64,000 nt of DNA, taken from contig JANWWJ010000027.1 of the NCBI GenBank assembly GCA_025056305.1, forward strand, positions 62,001 through 126,000. Reading direction: 5' to 3'. Positions 9,075 to 17,507 of the stretch are shown piece by piece. Origin of the DNA: Chitinophagales bacterium. Its GTDB lineage: Bacteria > Bacteroidota > Bacteroidia > Chitinophagales > UBA10324. The notes beneath the pieces were generated by a model that was not told the DNA's origin, ran no database searches, and was given only the letters and a program-made list of their open reading frames with translations. Each line of letters begins with the position of its first letter. Positions within the stretch are counted from its first letter, which is position 1. A program made the translations under genes and the position numbers.

Positions 9075-9713
9075 TTAGTGCTTCAGCCAGGAAGGATTTT
9101 GCTGTCGGAAGCGCTGGAGCCGAGGTAGGCTCTCGTTTCGCACATAGGGATGCATCGGATTGCGAGCTACAAAATCTTGGTGATAGGCTTCTGCCGGCCA
9201 AAATAGCTCCAGAAAGCTTACTTCCGTTGCAATTGGTCGTCCGTACTTACCTGACTTCATCAATGCATTAATGGTATCACTAATAATTTGTTTTTCTTTT
9301 TGATTTCGATAAAAAGCTACGGAGCGGTATGGTGTTCCTAGGTCAGGACCTTGTCGGTTTACCTGCGTGGGGTCGTGGCAGGAAAAAAACAAGTTCACCA
9401 GTCGTGGAAAATCAATTTGGGCTGTGTCGTACACGACCATGACGGCCTCAGCATGACCGGTCGTACCGCTGCTTACCTGCTCATAGGTAGGATTTGCTTG
9501 AGTTCCGCCGGCATAACCGCTGATCACGTTCGTTACCCCACGCACACTTTCAAAGATGGCCTCCACACACCAGAAACATCCCGCAGCGAAATAAGCGGTA
9601 TCCTTTCTGGCTGTGCCGTTTTTTGCAGCAGGAAAATCAGAAGAATCGGAAGAAACAGTGCGCCCCTGACACCCCAGCAACCACAACACGACCACGGCCA
9701 ACAGCATTTTCAT
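9075..9713 (-). CDS. msrA: Peptide-methionine (S)-S-oxide reductase MsrA, lipoprotein-anchored
   Basis: Repairs methionine-S-sulfoxide in proteins. The 212-residue product starts with a lipoprotein signal peptide (MKMLLAVVVLWLLGC, predicted lipidated Cys15), so it acts outside the cytoplasm. The MsrA domain follows with the catalytic Cys46 in YFAAGCFWCVEAIFE, then GVTNVISGYAGG, GHAEAVMVVYD and GTPYRSVAFY. The upstream in-frame codon at 9719 is TTG; ATG at 9713 gives the better signal peptide. There is no fused MsrB domain. A -7 box TACTTTTG lies 19 bases upstream inside a short CCCC...GGGG inverted repeat (9728-9744). It may protect exported proteins from oxidants. Confidence 0.94.
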   Translation of the reverse strand: MKMLLAVVVLWLLGCQGRTVSSDSSDFPAAKNGTARKDTAYFAAGCFWCVEAIFESVRGVTNVISGYAGGTQANPTYEQVSSGTTGHAEAVMVVYDTAQIDFPRLVNLFFSCHDPTQVNRQGPDLGTPYRSVAFYRNQKEKQIISDTINALMKSGKYGRPIATEVSFLELFWPAEAYHQDFVARNPMHPYVRNESLPRLQRFRQQNPSWLKH

Positions 9714-9732
9714 GGACAAAAAGGAAACCCCG

Positions 9733-9740
9733 CAAAAGTA
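9733..9740 (-). promoter_or_regulatory. -7 promoter box TACTTTTG for msrA
   Basis: Exact TAnnTTTG match on the minus strand, 19 bases before the msrA ATG. It is flanked by CCCC and GGGG arms, giving a small inverted repeat around the box. Confidence 0.6.
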
Positions 9741-9773
9741 GGGGACCTAGCGAGCGATCACGAGCAACAGCGA

Positions 9774-11849
9774 CTAATGAAAAAAGAGTTTACGGCTGTC
9801 GCTGAAAGAAGGTGCAATCAAGCGGAAGATATGCAATCCATGAGGCGCAGACACCTCTACTTCATTCATTCCTTCTTGAAGCGCCAGCGATTGTACCTGA
9901 ACGATGCGGCCGCTCAGGTCCAACACCTGCACCAGCGCATGCTCGTTTTGGGCAGAAAGAATGTAAGCCTTGTATCCATGAGATATGGGTACATAGCTAA
10001 CGACAGACTGCGTCACCTCTTCTTCGTCGGGTTCTTCATCGTGCTCGCCGAGACGGTATGGGCAGTTCTGGATTTTAACTTTGATTAAGTTGCCTGACTT
10101 GTTGATAATTACATTGGGGATGGTTATGAGCTTACCGTCGTAGTTGCTGATGGTTCCTTTTTGAATTTTGACACCGTTGGCATCGGTATTGCTCCATTTA
10201 AGGGTCATGCCGGCAACGGGCTTAAAATTGCTGCAGCGACGTAAGGTGATGTCTGCCGTGCAGGTGGTGTATTGTTGTGAATGCAATACCCCACCTACAT
10301 AAAAATCTTTAATAAAAACTTTTACCCAAAACTTACATGCTTTATCGGTGCTGTCTTTCCAATCGAGGTAGCCGTTGATGGCGCCGTAAGGGTCTCCGTT
10401 AGCAGGGGTGCCATCACCGGGGTTATGGTCTATCGAGCAATTGGAAAAGGCCGGATACCCGATGTTGGTAGCAAAGCGGTAATAGTTTGGCTCGGTTTCG
10501 GATTCCCAAAAGTTTTTGCCATTGCCGGTATGATCACGCTGATCCCAGAAACGGACTCCGCCGATGCGGTTCACTTCCAGTGAATCCAACCAGCGGATGC
10601 GGCCAGAGTTCCAGGGGACAGTGACATCATTTTTTCCGTGGATATCGTAGATGGGGGGCATGCTGCGCTGCTCGTTGCGGTGCACCATCTTTTGTTGGTC
10701 TTTCAAATCGGGGTAAGTGAGGGTATCGCCGGTATCAAAAGCGACGACATCAGTTTTAAGTTTGGTGCTCACTTCTCCCCACATTTGTTTGTAAACAGGT
10801 GTGCCGGAGCTTATGCTGTTGGGTTCCACAATTGCGTAAACGGCAGCGATTTTTTCCGAATAGATATTAGCCATGAGCAAAGCACCAAAGCCGTTGGAAG
10901 AACTTCCGCGCGCATACACTTTTTTGTTATCTATCGGCAGGTGTGTTTCGGCCCATTCCAAGATTTCCCGGTAGAGCTGCTGTGCGTAAGTACGGACCAC
11001 ACCGGTCGTGGGAATAGGGTTGGCGTTAGAATAGATGTTGAAGTTTTCATGCCAGCCAAAGTTGTAGTTGCTTATGCCGATGCCCCCGTTGTCGTTAGGC
11101 GTAGGTAGCCAGTCAAATAAGCCGATGATGTAACAATTGGTCCAACTGCTATCCAGAGACAGCTTTTTGTCGGCACTGCCGTCGCTGGAACCTTCGAACT
11201 GCAAGAACAGTGGATACGAGGAAGCATTTCCGCGCTTGACATACCAAAAGTTAAACCCATAAGATCCCACGTTGCACAGGGCAGGAAATTGATCGGTGGC
11301 CTGATTGTCAACGAAAAAGACATAGTGGTGTTTGACCTCACCGTTTTTCGTGGTTACCGTTTGCTGAAAAACAGGTTTGGGGTGAGTTTTTGTACCGGCT
11401 ACGGGGCTAGTCAGACAGTTTTGTCCGGCCACTATCGTCCTATCCTCAACATTGGTAGTAAGTTCCAAAACGGTAACCGCATAGTAGTAGCTGTTGTTGT
11501 TGATGCAGGTAGTTACATAAAGTCCTTGGGAAGGAGCCAGCGTTGGACCGCCATCGGTTATGCGGTAATACACATTAGCCTTAGCCAAAATGGACCAATG
11601 ATAGTTTTTTGCGGAACTGTCGCGCACAAATCCCAGGCGCTTGTCAGCAGTCAAGTCAGCTGATGAGCTGAACGGCGTAGAGGACCGGTAAACGATGTAT
11701 TGCAGGTTATTTACCGGAGGGTTTGTCCAGGTAAGAAAAATTTGTCCGTTGGCGTATGAGGCCTGAAGATTGGTTACGGTGTACGCATGAAGTCGCGAAG
11801 CTTGCAGACACAGGATCAATGTAAGGAGCATGAAGAGAGGTGGGCGCAT
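9774..11849 (-). CDS. T9SS-exported alpha/beta-hydrolase-like protein (paralog of the protein at 27931-30123)
   Basis: A 691-residue secreted protein: signal peptide to about residue 22, an N-terminal fibronectin-like domain (GQIFLTWTNPPVNNLQYIVYRS), a central alpha/beta-hydrolase-like domain, a short beta domain (ITLRRCSNFKPVAGMTLKW) and a T9SS sorting domain ending RKLFFH. The likely nucleophile is Ser318 in ARGSSSNGFGALL, a variant elbow with Ser where Gly is usual at the -2 position. The candidate acid is Asp in IHGKNDVTVPW and the candidate His lies in WDQRDHTGNG. All three sites align with the paralog in this window. Substrate is unknown; polymer or ester hydrolysis is plausible. It is not clearly a known named family to me. 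It follows the PKD-repeat gene on the same strand. Confidence 0.75.
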   Translation of the reverse strand: MRPPLFMLLTLILCLQASRLHAYTVTNLQASYANGQIFLTWTNPPVNNLQYIVYRSSTPFSSSADLTADKRLGFVRDSSAKNYHWSILAKANVYYRITDGGPTLAPSQGLYVTTCINNNSYYYAVTVLELTTNVEDRTIVAGQNCLTSPVAGTKTHPKPVFQQTVTTKNGEVKHHYVFFVDNQATDQFPALCNVGSYGFNFWYVKRGNASSYPLFLQFEGSSDGSADKKLSLDSSWTNCYIIGLFDWLPTPNDNGGIGISNYNFGWHENFNIYSNANPIPTTGVVRTYAQQLYREILEWAETHLPIDNKKVYARGSSSNGFGALLMANIYSEKIAAVYAIVEPNSISSGTPVYKQMWGEVSTKLKTDVVAFDTGDTLTYPDLKDQQKMVHRNEQRSMPPIYDIHGKNDVTVPWNSGRIRWLDSLEVNRIGGVRFWDQRDHTGNGKNFWESETEPNYYRFATNIGYPAFSNCSIDHNPGDGTPANGDPYGAINGYLDWKDSTDKACKFWVKVFIKDFYVGGVLHSQQYTTCTADITLRRCSNFKPVAGMTLKWSNTDANGVKIQKGTISNYDGKLITIPNVIINKSGNLIKVKIQNCPYRLGEHDEEPDEEEVTQSVVSYVPISHGYKAYILSAQNEHALVQVLDLSGRIVQVQSLALQEGMNEVEVSAPHGLHIFRLIAPSFSDSRKLFFH

Positions 11850-11972
11850 GCAGCAAATGTTACGCTCTTGTTTACGAGCGCAACAAAAGCAGGTTGCACG
11901 TTATGGTCTTTACCGAATTTCCTTTAGGCCGTTAAGGTCATTAGTTTTAATCCGCCTAATCTGTTTTTTACA

Positions 11973-13268
11973 TTATTTTTTTATCAAGAGACCTTTTGCC
12001 TGAAGTTCTGTATCGGGCAACAGAACTCGTAAAAACACCAGCCCATTTGGGAGTTGTGTATCGTTTATAAAAATCTGGTGCTGTCCTATGGTTAAATGGA
12101 TCTTTTCAGATAAGAGTGCTCGTCCATCCATAGCCAAGAGGTTGATTACGGCTGTGCCCGGTTGGCTGGCTGTCAGGTTTAGCCATAGCTTCCCATCTTC
12201 ATAATAGACTTTCATTTCTGAATCGCCGGTAAACTCAGTGATGGTAATTTCCTGACAAGCTGTGTCTTGGCAGTTGTCGGCTGTGGTTATGATCAAACAT
12301 AGCTCATAGGTGCCTCCTTGGGCTAATTGTACCTGTGCTGTTGCTTCTTGCGCTATAACCTGATTGCTGAGGAGCCACTGCCAAGCTGTGATGTTTCCCG
12401 TGGAGAACGAACCGTCGAGGTAAAGAAAAAGGCCATCGGTTTCGTGTTTGATTACTGCTTCGCAAGGTCCGCTGCCCATTTCACCAACGGTGATGAGTGT
12501 GCAGACGGTGTCGCAGCAATCGTCATTCCAGATGACCAGGCAGAACTCATAGCTGCCCGCTTCGGGAGCTATATACTCAGCATAAGGGCCCGTATCGCTG
12601 AACAAGACACCATCGACAAACCAATGCCAGCCGGTGATGTTGCCGTAAGAGGAGCTGCCGTCCAGCCAAATGTGCAGGCCGTCGGTTTCGTGTTTGATTA
12701 CTGCTTCACAAGGGCCGCTGCCCATTTCACCAACGGTGATGAGTGTGCAGACGGTGTCGCAGCAACCGTCATTCCAGATGACCAGGCAGAACTCATAGCT
12801 GCCCGCTTCGGGAGCTATATATTCAGCATAAGGGCCCGTATCGCTGAACAAGACACCATCGACAAACCAATGCCAACCGGTGATGTTGCCGTAAGAGGAG
12901 CTGCCGTCTAGCCAGATGTGCAGGCCATCGGTTTCGTATTTGATCACCCCTTCACAAGGTCCAGTGGTACTTTCAACACTTACGGATTTACAATAGTCAT
13001 CGCTGCAGCCATCAATGGTTTCTATAATCAAGCATACCTCATAAAGGCCTGAGGTGTTTACCACGAGGGTGGTCAGTGGCCCTGCATTGCTTGCCACTAC
13101 ACCATCAATCAGCCAGGTCCACGAGCTAACGATACCAGCAGAAGCCGTTGCATCAACATGAATTTCATTGCCGTTGACGGTATAAGCAAAATAAGCCTCG
13201 CAGGCAGCCCGAAGGTGATTGTTATTAAAGAAGAAAAAAAGAATGAGTAGCACCAGTCTTGTCGTCAT
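11973..13268 (-). CDS. Secreted PKD-like repeat protein with probable T9SS sorting domain
   Basis: A 431-residue protein with a signal peptide followed by four PKD-like beta-sandwich repeats of about 82 residues, each with paired cysteines in YEFCLVIWNDGCCDTVC-type strands and a W-HWFVDG core. Repeats 2 and 3 are almost identical in both protein and DNA. The C-terminal 75 residues (AVINLLAMDGRALLSEKI to KGLLIKK) look like a T9SS sorting domain lacking the usual YPNP start. No catalytic motif is visible, so it is probably structural or adhesive on the cell surface. The upstream region holds two GTTAAC hexamers (13302-13307 and 13316-13321). A long antisense reading frame at 12327-12911 is a by-product of the repeat. 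Confidence 0.8.
   Translation of the reverse strand: MTTRLVLLILFFFFNNNHLRAACEAYFAYTVNGNEIHVDATASAGIVSSWTWLIDGVVASNAGPLTTLVVNTSGLYEVCLIIETIDGCSDDYCKSVSVESTTGPCEGVIKYETDGLHIWLDGSSSYGNITGWHWFVDGVLFSDTGPYAEYIAPEAGSYEFCLVIWNDGCCDTVCTLITVGEMGSGPCEAVIKHETDGLHIWLDGSSSYGNITGWHWFVDGVLFSDTGPYAEYIAPEAGSYEFCLVIWNDDCCDTVCTLITVGEMGSGPCEAVIKHETDGLFLYLDGSFSTGNITAWQWLLSNQVIAQEATAQVQLAQGGTYELCLIITTADNCQDTACQEITITEFTGDSEMKVYYEDGKLWLNLTASQPGTAVINLLAMDGRALLSEKIHLTIGQHQIFINDTQLPNGLVFLRVLLPDTELQAKGLLIKK
12471..12962 (-). repeat. Two nearly identical 246-bp tandem repeats encoding PKD-like domains
   Basis: Copies at 12471-12716 and 12717-12962 are exactly 246 bp (82 codons) and differ at roughly a dozen positions by eye, most of them silent. 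The flanking first and fourth domains of the same gene are clearly diverged, so this is a recent in-frame duplication or a gene-conversion pair. Confidence 0.92.
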
Positions 13269-13329
13269 GGGTCTTAAGCATTTATGGCCTATCCCTTTAA
13301 AGTTAACGATTTTGTGTTAACATAATCGG

Positions 13330-13369
13330 GCAAAAAAGAAAAAGCGGAAAGTGAACAACTTTCCGCTTT
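13330..13369 (-). terminator. Rho-independent terminator of dnaK
   Basis: On the minus strand just after the dnaK stop codon, an 11-bp perfect stem (AAAGCGGAAAG paired with CTTTCCGCTTT) with a 7-base loop is followed by a T-rich tract TTTTTCTTTTTTG. It separates dnaK from the PKD-repeat gene. Confidence 0.88.
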
Positions 13370-13389
13370 CTCCCCCAAGGGGCGGCCTG

Positions 13390-15279
13390 TTAATTTTTAT
13401 TGTCTTTTACTTCTTCGTAAGGTACATCCTGGATATTGTCCTGCGCTGCCCCGTTGCCAGCCGAGCTTCCCGGCTGTTGCTGCGTCCGGTAGAGGTACTC
13501 GGAAGCTGCCTGCCAAGCCTGGTTGAGCTCTTGCGTCGCTGTTTCAATGGCTGGCAAATCTTCTCGCTTATGGGCATCGCGCAAGCGGTTAATTGCCTCT
13601 TCAATACGGCTTCGTTTATCGGCCGGGATCTTGTCACCAAATTCTTTTAGTTGCTTTTCACTTTGGAATACCAGATTGTCGGCCGCATTGAGTTTTTCAA
13701 CGCGCTCACGCGCCTGACGATCGGCAGCTTCGTGCTCCCGAGCTTCTTGTTTCATTTTTTCTATTTCGGCCTTACTGAGGCCGGTGGAAGCCTGAATCCG
13801 GATGCTTTGCTCTTTACCCGTACCCTTGTCACGGGCGCTGACACTGAGGATGCCATTGGCATCGATGTCAAAGGTCACTTCGATTTGAGGAACGCCACGC
13901 GGGGCAGGGGGTATGCCGTCCAGATAGAAGCGACCTATGGTGCGGTTGTCGCGCGCCATAGCTCGTTCGCCCTGCAACACGTGAATTTCTACTGACGATT
14001 GGTTGTCAGCGGCAGTAGTAAATATTTCTGACCGACGCGTGGGTATGGTTGTGTTGGCTTCAATAAGCTTGGTCATGACGCCACCTAAGGTTTCTATACC
14101 CAGCGACAAAGGCGTTACGTCAAGCAACAGCACATCCTTTACTTCACCGGCCAACACGGCACCCTGGATGGCTGCACCGACAGCCACCACCTCATCGGGG
14201 TTAACACCTTTATGCGGCTTTTTGCCAAAAAATTTCTCGACTACCTCCTGAATTTTGGGGATGCGGGTAGAACCACCCACCAAGATAACTTCATCGATTT
14301 GCGAAGGATCCAGCTTGGCATCTTGTAAGGCCTTACGGCATGGTTCAAGGGTCCGTTGAATCAAATGGTCCACCAGTTGCTCAAAACGCGACCGCGTGAG
14401 CTTTTTGACCAAGTGTTTGGGGACCCCATCTACGGCCGTTATGTAGGGCAGGTTGATCTCCGTTTCTAATGAAGAAGACAATTCAATTTTGGCCTTTTCT
14501 GCAGCATCTTTCAATCGCTGTAAGGCCATGGGATCTTTACGCAGGTCTATGCCTTCTTCTTTTTGGAATTCGTCGGCCAACCAGCCAATGATGACGTTGT
14601 CGAAGTCATCGCCACCCAAGTGGGTATCACCGTTGGTGGCCTTGACTTCAAAGACCCCATCGCCAAGCTCAAGGATTGAAATATCAAAAGTGCCACCCCC
14701 TAAGTCATAAACAGCGATCCGTTGGTCTTTATGCTTTTTATCCAGCCCGTAGGCCAAAGCTGCAGCAGTGGGTTCATTGATGATGCGCAGCACTTTTAAG
14801 CCAGCTATTTCACCGGCTTCCTTAGTGGCCTGACGCTGCGAGTCGTTGAAGTAAGCCGGAACGGTGATGACGGCTTCCGTGACCGGTTGACCCAGATAAT
14901 CTTCGGCCACTTTCTTCATTTTTTGGAGAATCATGGCCGAGATTTCCTGAGGGGTGTACAGGCGGCCCATCACTTCCACACGGGCCGTGTCGTTGTCACC
15001 GGCCTTGACCACATAGCTGACGTACTTAAGTTCGTTGGTGACTTCATGGAAGCGCCGACCCATGAAGCGCTTAATAGACATGATGGTGTTTTTCGGATTG
15101 ATGATTGCCTGACGCTTAGCCGGTGCACCTACCTTGCGCTCCCCATTTGGCAAAAAGGCAACGACGGAAGGAGTGGTCCGCGACCCTTCGTCGTTGGGAA
15201 TAACCACCGGGTCATTTCCTTCCATGACCGCTACACAAGAGTTGGTCGTTCCTAAGTCTATGCCGATAATTTTTCCCAT
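13390..15279 (-). CDS. dnaK: Molecular chaperone DnaK (Hsp70)
   Basis: ATP-dependent cytoplasmic chaperone of 629 residues. N-terminal ATPase domain begins [20 protein letters not shown] and has [35 protein letters not shown] and [11 protein letters not shown]. The substrate-binding domain follows with [16 protein letters not shown] and the helical lid; the C-terminus ends in a Gln/Gly/Asn linker and the conserved DVPYEEVKD-type tail. The frame opens six bases earlier at a TTG, but ATG at 15279 matches the family start. Neither grpE nor dnaJ is adjacent. The upstream region lacks the TAnnTTTG housekeeping box and instead has a sigma-54-like element and a palindrome. A strong terminator follows the stop codon. 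Confidence 0.97.
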   Translation of the reverse strand: MGKIIGIDLGTTNSCVAVMEGNDPVVIPNDEGSRTTPSVVAFLPNGERKVGAPAKRQAIINPKNTIMSIKRFMGRRFHEVTNELKYVSYVVKAGDNDTARVEVMGRLYTPQEISAMILQKMKKVAEDYLGQPVTEAVITVPAYFNDSQRQATKEAGEIAGLKVLRIINEPTAAALAYGLDKKHKDQRIAVYDLGGGTFDISILELGDGVFEVKATNGDTHLGGDDFDNVIIGWLADEFQKEEGIDLRKDPMALQRLKDAAEKAKIELSSSLETEINLPYITAVDGVPKHLVKKLTRSRFEQLVDHLIQRTLEPCRKALQDAKLDPSQIDEVILVGGSTRIPKIQEVVEKFFGKKPHKGVNPDEVVAVGAAIQGAVLAGEVKDVLLLDVTPLSLGIETLGGVMTKLIEANTTIPTRRSEIFTTAADNQSSVEIHVLQGERAMARDNRTIGRFYLDGIPPAPRGVPQIEVTFDIDANGILSVSARDKGTGKEQSIRIQASTGLSKAEIEKMKQEAREHEAADRQARERVEKLNAADNLVFQSEKQLKEFGDKIPADKRSRIEEAINRLRDAHKREDLPAIETATQELNQAWQAASEYLYRTQQQPGSSAGNGAAQDNIQDVPYEEVKDNKN

Positions 15280-15305
15280 GTTCAAACAAATTCAGCTTAC
15301 AAGTG

Positions 15306-15321
15306 GTCAATCTATGTGCCA
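15306..15321 (-). promoter_or_regulatory. Sigma-54-like -24/-12 promoter element upstream of dnaK
   Basis: The minus strand reads TGGCACATAGATTGAC. This matches the sigma-54 consensus TGGCAC-N5-TTGC except that the final GC is GA. It lies 27 bases upstream of the dnaK ATG. Assignment to sigma-54 is inference; a regulator gene is not in the window. Confidence 0.45.
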
Positions 15322-15336
15322 CGATGAAAAAATGAC

Positions 15337-15349
15337 TTTCTGGCAGAAA
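15337..15349. promoter_or_regulatory. Palindromic putative regulator site upstream of dnaK
   Basis: TTTCTGGCAGAAA is a perfect 6-bp inverted repeat with a 1-bp centre, 15 bp upstream of the sigma-54-like element. It could be an activator or repressor site for heat-shock control. No bound protein can be named from the sequence. Confidence 0.4.
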
Positions 15350-15414
15350 ATGTGGCATACTGATGCACCGAATGTGGCCGCTTGGGCGGGGTCAGACCGA
15401 CAAAAAAGACACTA

Positions 15415-16434
15415 TTAGGGGCAAAATGTTCCATTGCTTGACAAGAAATTCAGGTGCTTTGTAACGGGCAAGCAAGCAATGGAATCGATTGTGCGATTTT
15501 CGAAAGCTATGCCTGCCACAGTTTTATGATAACGCGTAGAGAACAAGCCTAACCCATTTTCTACGTTAGTGTAGGTCGGTAGGCTCTGTCCTGAGGTAAG
15601 GCCTTGTTGAGCCAAAAAAACCTGCTTGTAAGTATCCAACACTTCGCCACCAACTGAGAACAGAAAATCAGCTTTACCCACGGTGCGGAAAGCGTCCGGA
15701 TCATAGGGAATCGCTGAGCGAAGCCAGGTGTAAAACAGGTCGGCATCAAGGTCAAAATCCATGTTAGCGCCCCCCTGAGTATGCGGAGCTCGTTCAGAGG
15801 AAAACAAGAGCCAGTCAACAAATTTTTCTTGCTTGAAGTTGGGATCAGAAAACCGGAATTCTGTGTAGTGAAACCGCATGGTCAATGCATAGACCTTACC
15901 ATCGCGCGCCGACTGCCACGAGATGTTGTATTTGTAGCCCGGCAACAAATTCAGTTTAAGCTGTGCGGTTGGACGAATCACCGTAAAGTCGTTAACTACC
16001 GGAGTAGAAGCGGTAATCTGCTTTCCATTGTCGGGTTGGGTTATGACTAAACGATAGGTGGCATCGGCATTGATGGCTTGCGCTGTCTTGTACAGGTAGT
16101 TGGGTGCAGCGGCAAAAATGCCGCTGTCTTTAACGTAGCCTTCTTGATTGCCATCCACGCGGCTCAATGCGATGGTTCGTATCATCTGATTATCCATGTA
16201 TTCTTCAAGCACCACATCCAGCTCATCGTAATACAATGAATCGGGATTTTGAGCTATTTGCAGTGCACTGGTTTGGGGGTCCAGAAATGCTTTGTTGATT
16301 TTGATGTACTGGGCGGTGTCGCCTGCATCTAACAGGCCATAGACAATAGTGATATCTTTCCATGTGGTTGTCACCGGAAAGTCTGTCGAACAACTGCTGG
16401 TGAGCAGCAAACCGAGCAACAGCCATCGGTTCAT
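15415..16434 (-). CDS. DUF4249-family lipoprotein
   Basis: A 339-residue protein with a lipoprotein signal peptide (LLLTSSC, predicted lipidated Cys15). It contains family-typical strings GLLDAGDTAQYIKINKAFLD near residue 35 and FRFSDPNFKQEKFVDWLLF further on. Family knowledge: DUF4249 lipoproteins are common in Bacteroidota and often sit beside TonB-dependent receptors; their function is unknown. No TonB-dependent receptor is adjacent here, which is somewhat unusual. The gene is upstream of dnaK on the same strand but about 135 bp away, with dnaK having its own promoter-like region. Its own -7 box TACTTTTG ends eight bases upstream of the ATG. Confidence 0.8.
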   Translation of the reverse strand: MNRWLLLGLLLTSSCSTDFPVTTTWKDITIVYGLLDAGDTAQYIKINKAFLDPQTSALQIAQNPDSLYYDELDVVLEEYMDNQMIRTIALSRVDGNQEGYVKDSGIFAAAPNYLYKTAQAINADATYRLVITQPDNGKQITASTPVVNDFTVIRPTAQLKLNLLPGYKYNISWQSARDGKVYALTMRFHYTEFRFSDPNFKQEKFVDWLLFSSERAPHTQGGANMDFDLDADLFYTWLRSAIPYDPDAFRTVGKADFLFSVGGEVLDTYKQVFLAQQGLTSGQSLPTYTNVENGLGLFSTRYHKTVAGIAFENRTIDSIACLPVTKHLNFLSSNGTFCP

Positions 16435-16442
16435 AAGTCGGC

Positions 16443-16450
16443 CAAAAGTA
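16443..16450 (-). promoter_or_regulatory. -7 promoter box TACTTTTG for the DUF4249 gene
   Basis: Exact TAnnTTTG match on the minus strand, eight bases before the ATG at 16434, which implies a very short leader. Confidence 0.55.
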
Positions 16451-16609
16451 AGCAGTATATGGCAAGCCCTCTGAGTGCCCTCCTCTTTTAACGCTGAGAA
16501 AGCCGAAAACAGTCATTTGACGCGCTGAGCTGTTTTAGGAGGCAAAAATTGGTGTACTGTTTTTTAACCAAAAGATGGTCGCTATTCCGTAAAATAGAAA
16601 GGGCTATGG

Positions 16610-16617
16610 TATGTTTG
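16610..16617 (+). promoter_or_regulatory. -7 promoter box TATGTTTG for the usp-ppsA cluster
   Basis: Exact TAnnTTTG match 17 bases before the ATG of the universal stress protein gene at 16635. It probably drives the following co-oriented genes. Confidence 0.55.
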
Positions 16618-16634
16618 AAGAAAATTAGGTATGC

Positions 16635-17459
16635 ATGAAAGTGTTGGTGCCGGTTGACTTCAGCAAAGCGTCTGCTCGCGCACTTCAATACAGTGCCCAG
16701 GTGTTTAAGGCTGGTGAGGCAGAATTGATCTTATTACACAGTTTTGTGCCGCTGCAGGGAGGCTTTTTTGATGAAACCACTGAGGAGGAGGAAAACCTGT
16801 TAGAACGGCAACAGCTCCAGACCCGGTTGCAGCATTGGGCCGAGCGGTTCAACACCAAAAAGTTACCCATTGCGCGCTATGAAGTGGTGGAAGGCACCCC
16901 GGCAAGAACTATCGTGGCTTTGGCCCGAAAGCAGGGTGTGGATCTCATACTTATGGGCACTACGGGGGCCAGCGGGCTTCGCGAAAAGCTGGTAGGAACC
17001 ACCACGGCACATGTAGTCCATCGGGCCCCATGCCCCGTTTTGGCAGTACCCGAACGTTACCGGGTGGCAGCGCTTAAAAACATCCTCTTCTGCACAGACT
17101 ATCATTTCGAGGATTTGCAGGCGTTGAGGTGGCTGCAGCAATGGCCTGCGGCCCATCGTGCACATCTGCATATTGTACACTTCAGCAACGAGCGTGCGGC
17201 TGCCAAGGAAGCAGTGTTGCAACGCGATTATGAAGCAGTCGTAAAACAAGTCGTCGGCAACGACAGGGTGCACGTGGAAGTTTTGCCCTTTGAAGATTTT
17301 CACGTTGATCTGCAAAAGCTGTCGCGACGGACTTCCGCTGACTTACTGGTAATGATGCAGCGTCGGCGTCGGTGGTGGCAACTGCTGTTGGAAGCCAGCC
17401 ACACACGCAAGGTCGTTTATCATGCCCGCATCCCGATATTGACTTTTCCAGCAACCTGA
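16635..17459 (+). CDS. Universal stress protein with two UspA domains
   Basis: A 274-residue cytoplasmic protein made of two tandem Usp folds. The first domain starts MKVLVPVDFSKASARALQYS and has the ATP-binding signature GTTGASGLREKLVGTTTAHV (G-2x-G-9x-G-T/S pattern) near residue 110. The second domain (NILFCTDYHFEDLQALRWL) lacks a clear version of that signature, having LLVMMQRRRRWWQLLLEASH instead. So probably only the first half binds ATP. It leads a plus-strand run with ppsA 48 bp downstream, then a D-lactate-type dehydrogenase and a P-type ATPase. In other bacteria, Usp proteins are induced with such genes during energy or oxygen limitation; extension to this organism is inference. Confidence 0.92.
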   Translation: MKVLVPVDFSKASARALQYSAQVFKAGEAELILLHSFVPLQGGFFDETTEEEENLLERQQLQTRLQHWAERFNTKKLPIARYEVVEGTPARTIVALARKQGVDLILMGTTGASGLREKLVGTTTAHVVHRAPCPVLAVPERYRVAALKNILFCTDYHFEDLQALRWLQQWPAAHRAHLHIVHFSNERAAAKEAVLQRDYEAVVKQVVGNDRVHVEVLPFEDFHVDLQKLSRRTSADLLVMMQRRRRWWQLLLEASHTRKVVYHARIPILTFPAT

Positions 17460-17507
17460 GGGTGCGGACATGAAGCCGAAAAGAGCAAACCGTTCAACAA
17501 AAAGACG

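Noticed and set aside
9728-9744. CCCC/GGGG inverted repeat around the msrA -7 box as an operator
   Set aside because: The arms are only four bases of a single nucleotide, which is too weak to claim binding; mentioned in the msrA entry only.
12327-12911. Long plus-strand open frame of 194 codons antisense to the PKD-repeat gene
   Set aside because: It is created by the 246-bp repeat and its unusual reverse-frame composition; it has no start context, domain or promoter, while the minus-strand frame has a signal peptide and clear domains.
12471-12962. Possible CRISPR array from tandem repeats
   Set aside because: The repeat unit is 246 bp, contiguous without spacers, and in-frame within a protein gene.
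13302-13321. Two GTTAAC hexamers separated by 8 bp upstream of the PKD-repeat gene, as an operator
   Set aside because: Each hexamer is self-palindromic, so an inverted arrangement is trivial; there is no second occurrence elsewhere in the window to support a regulator site.
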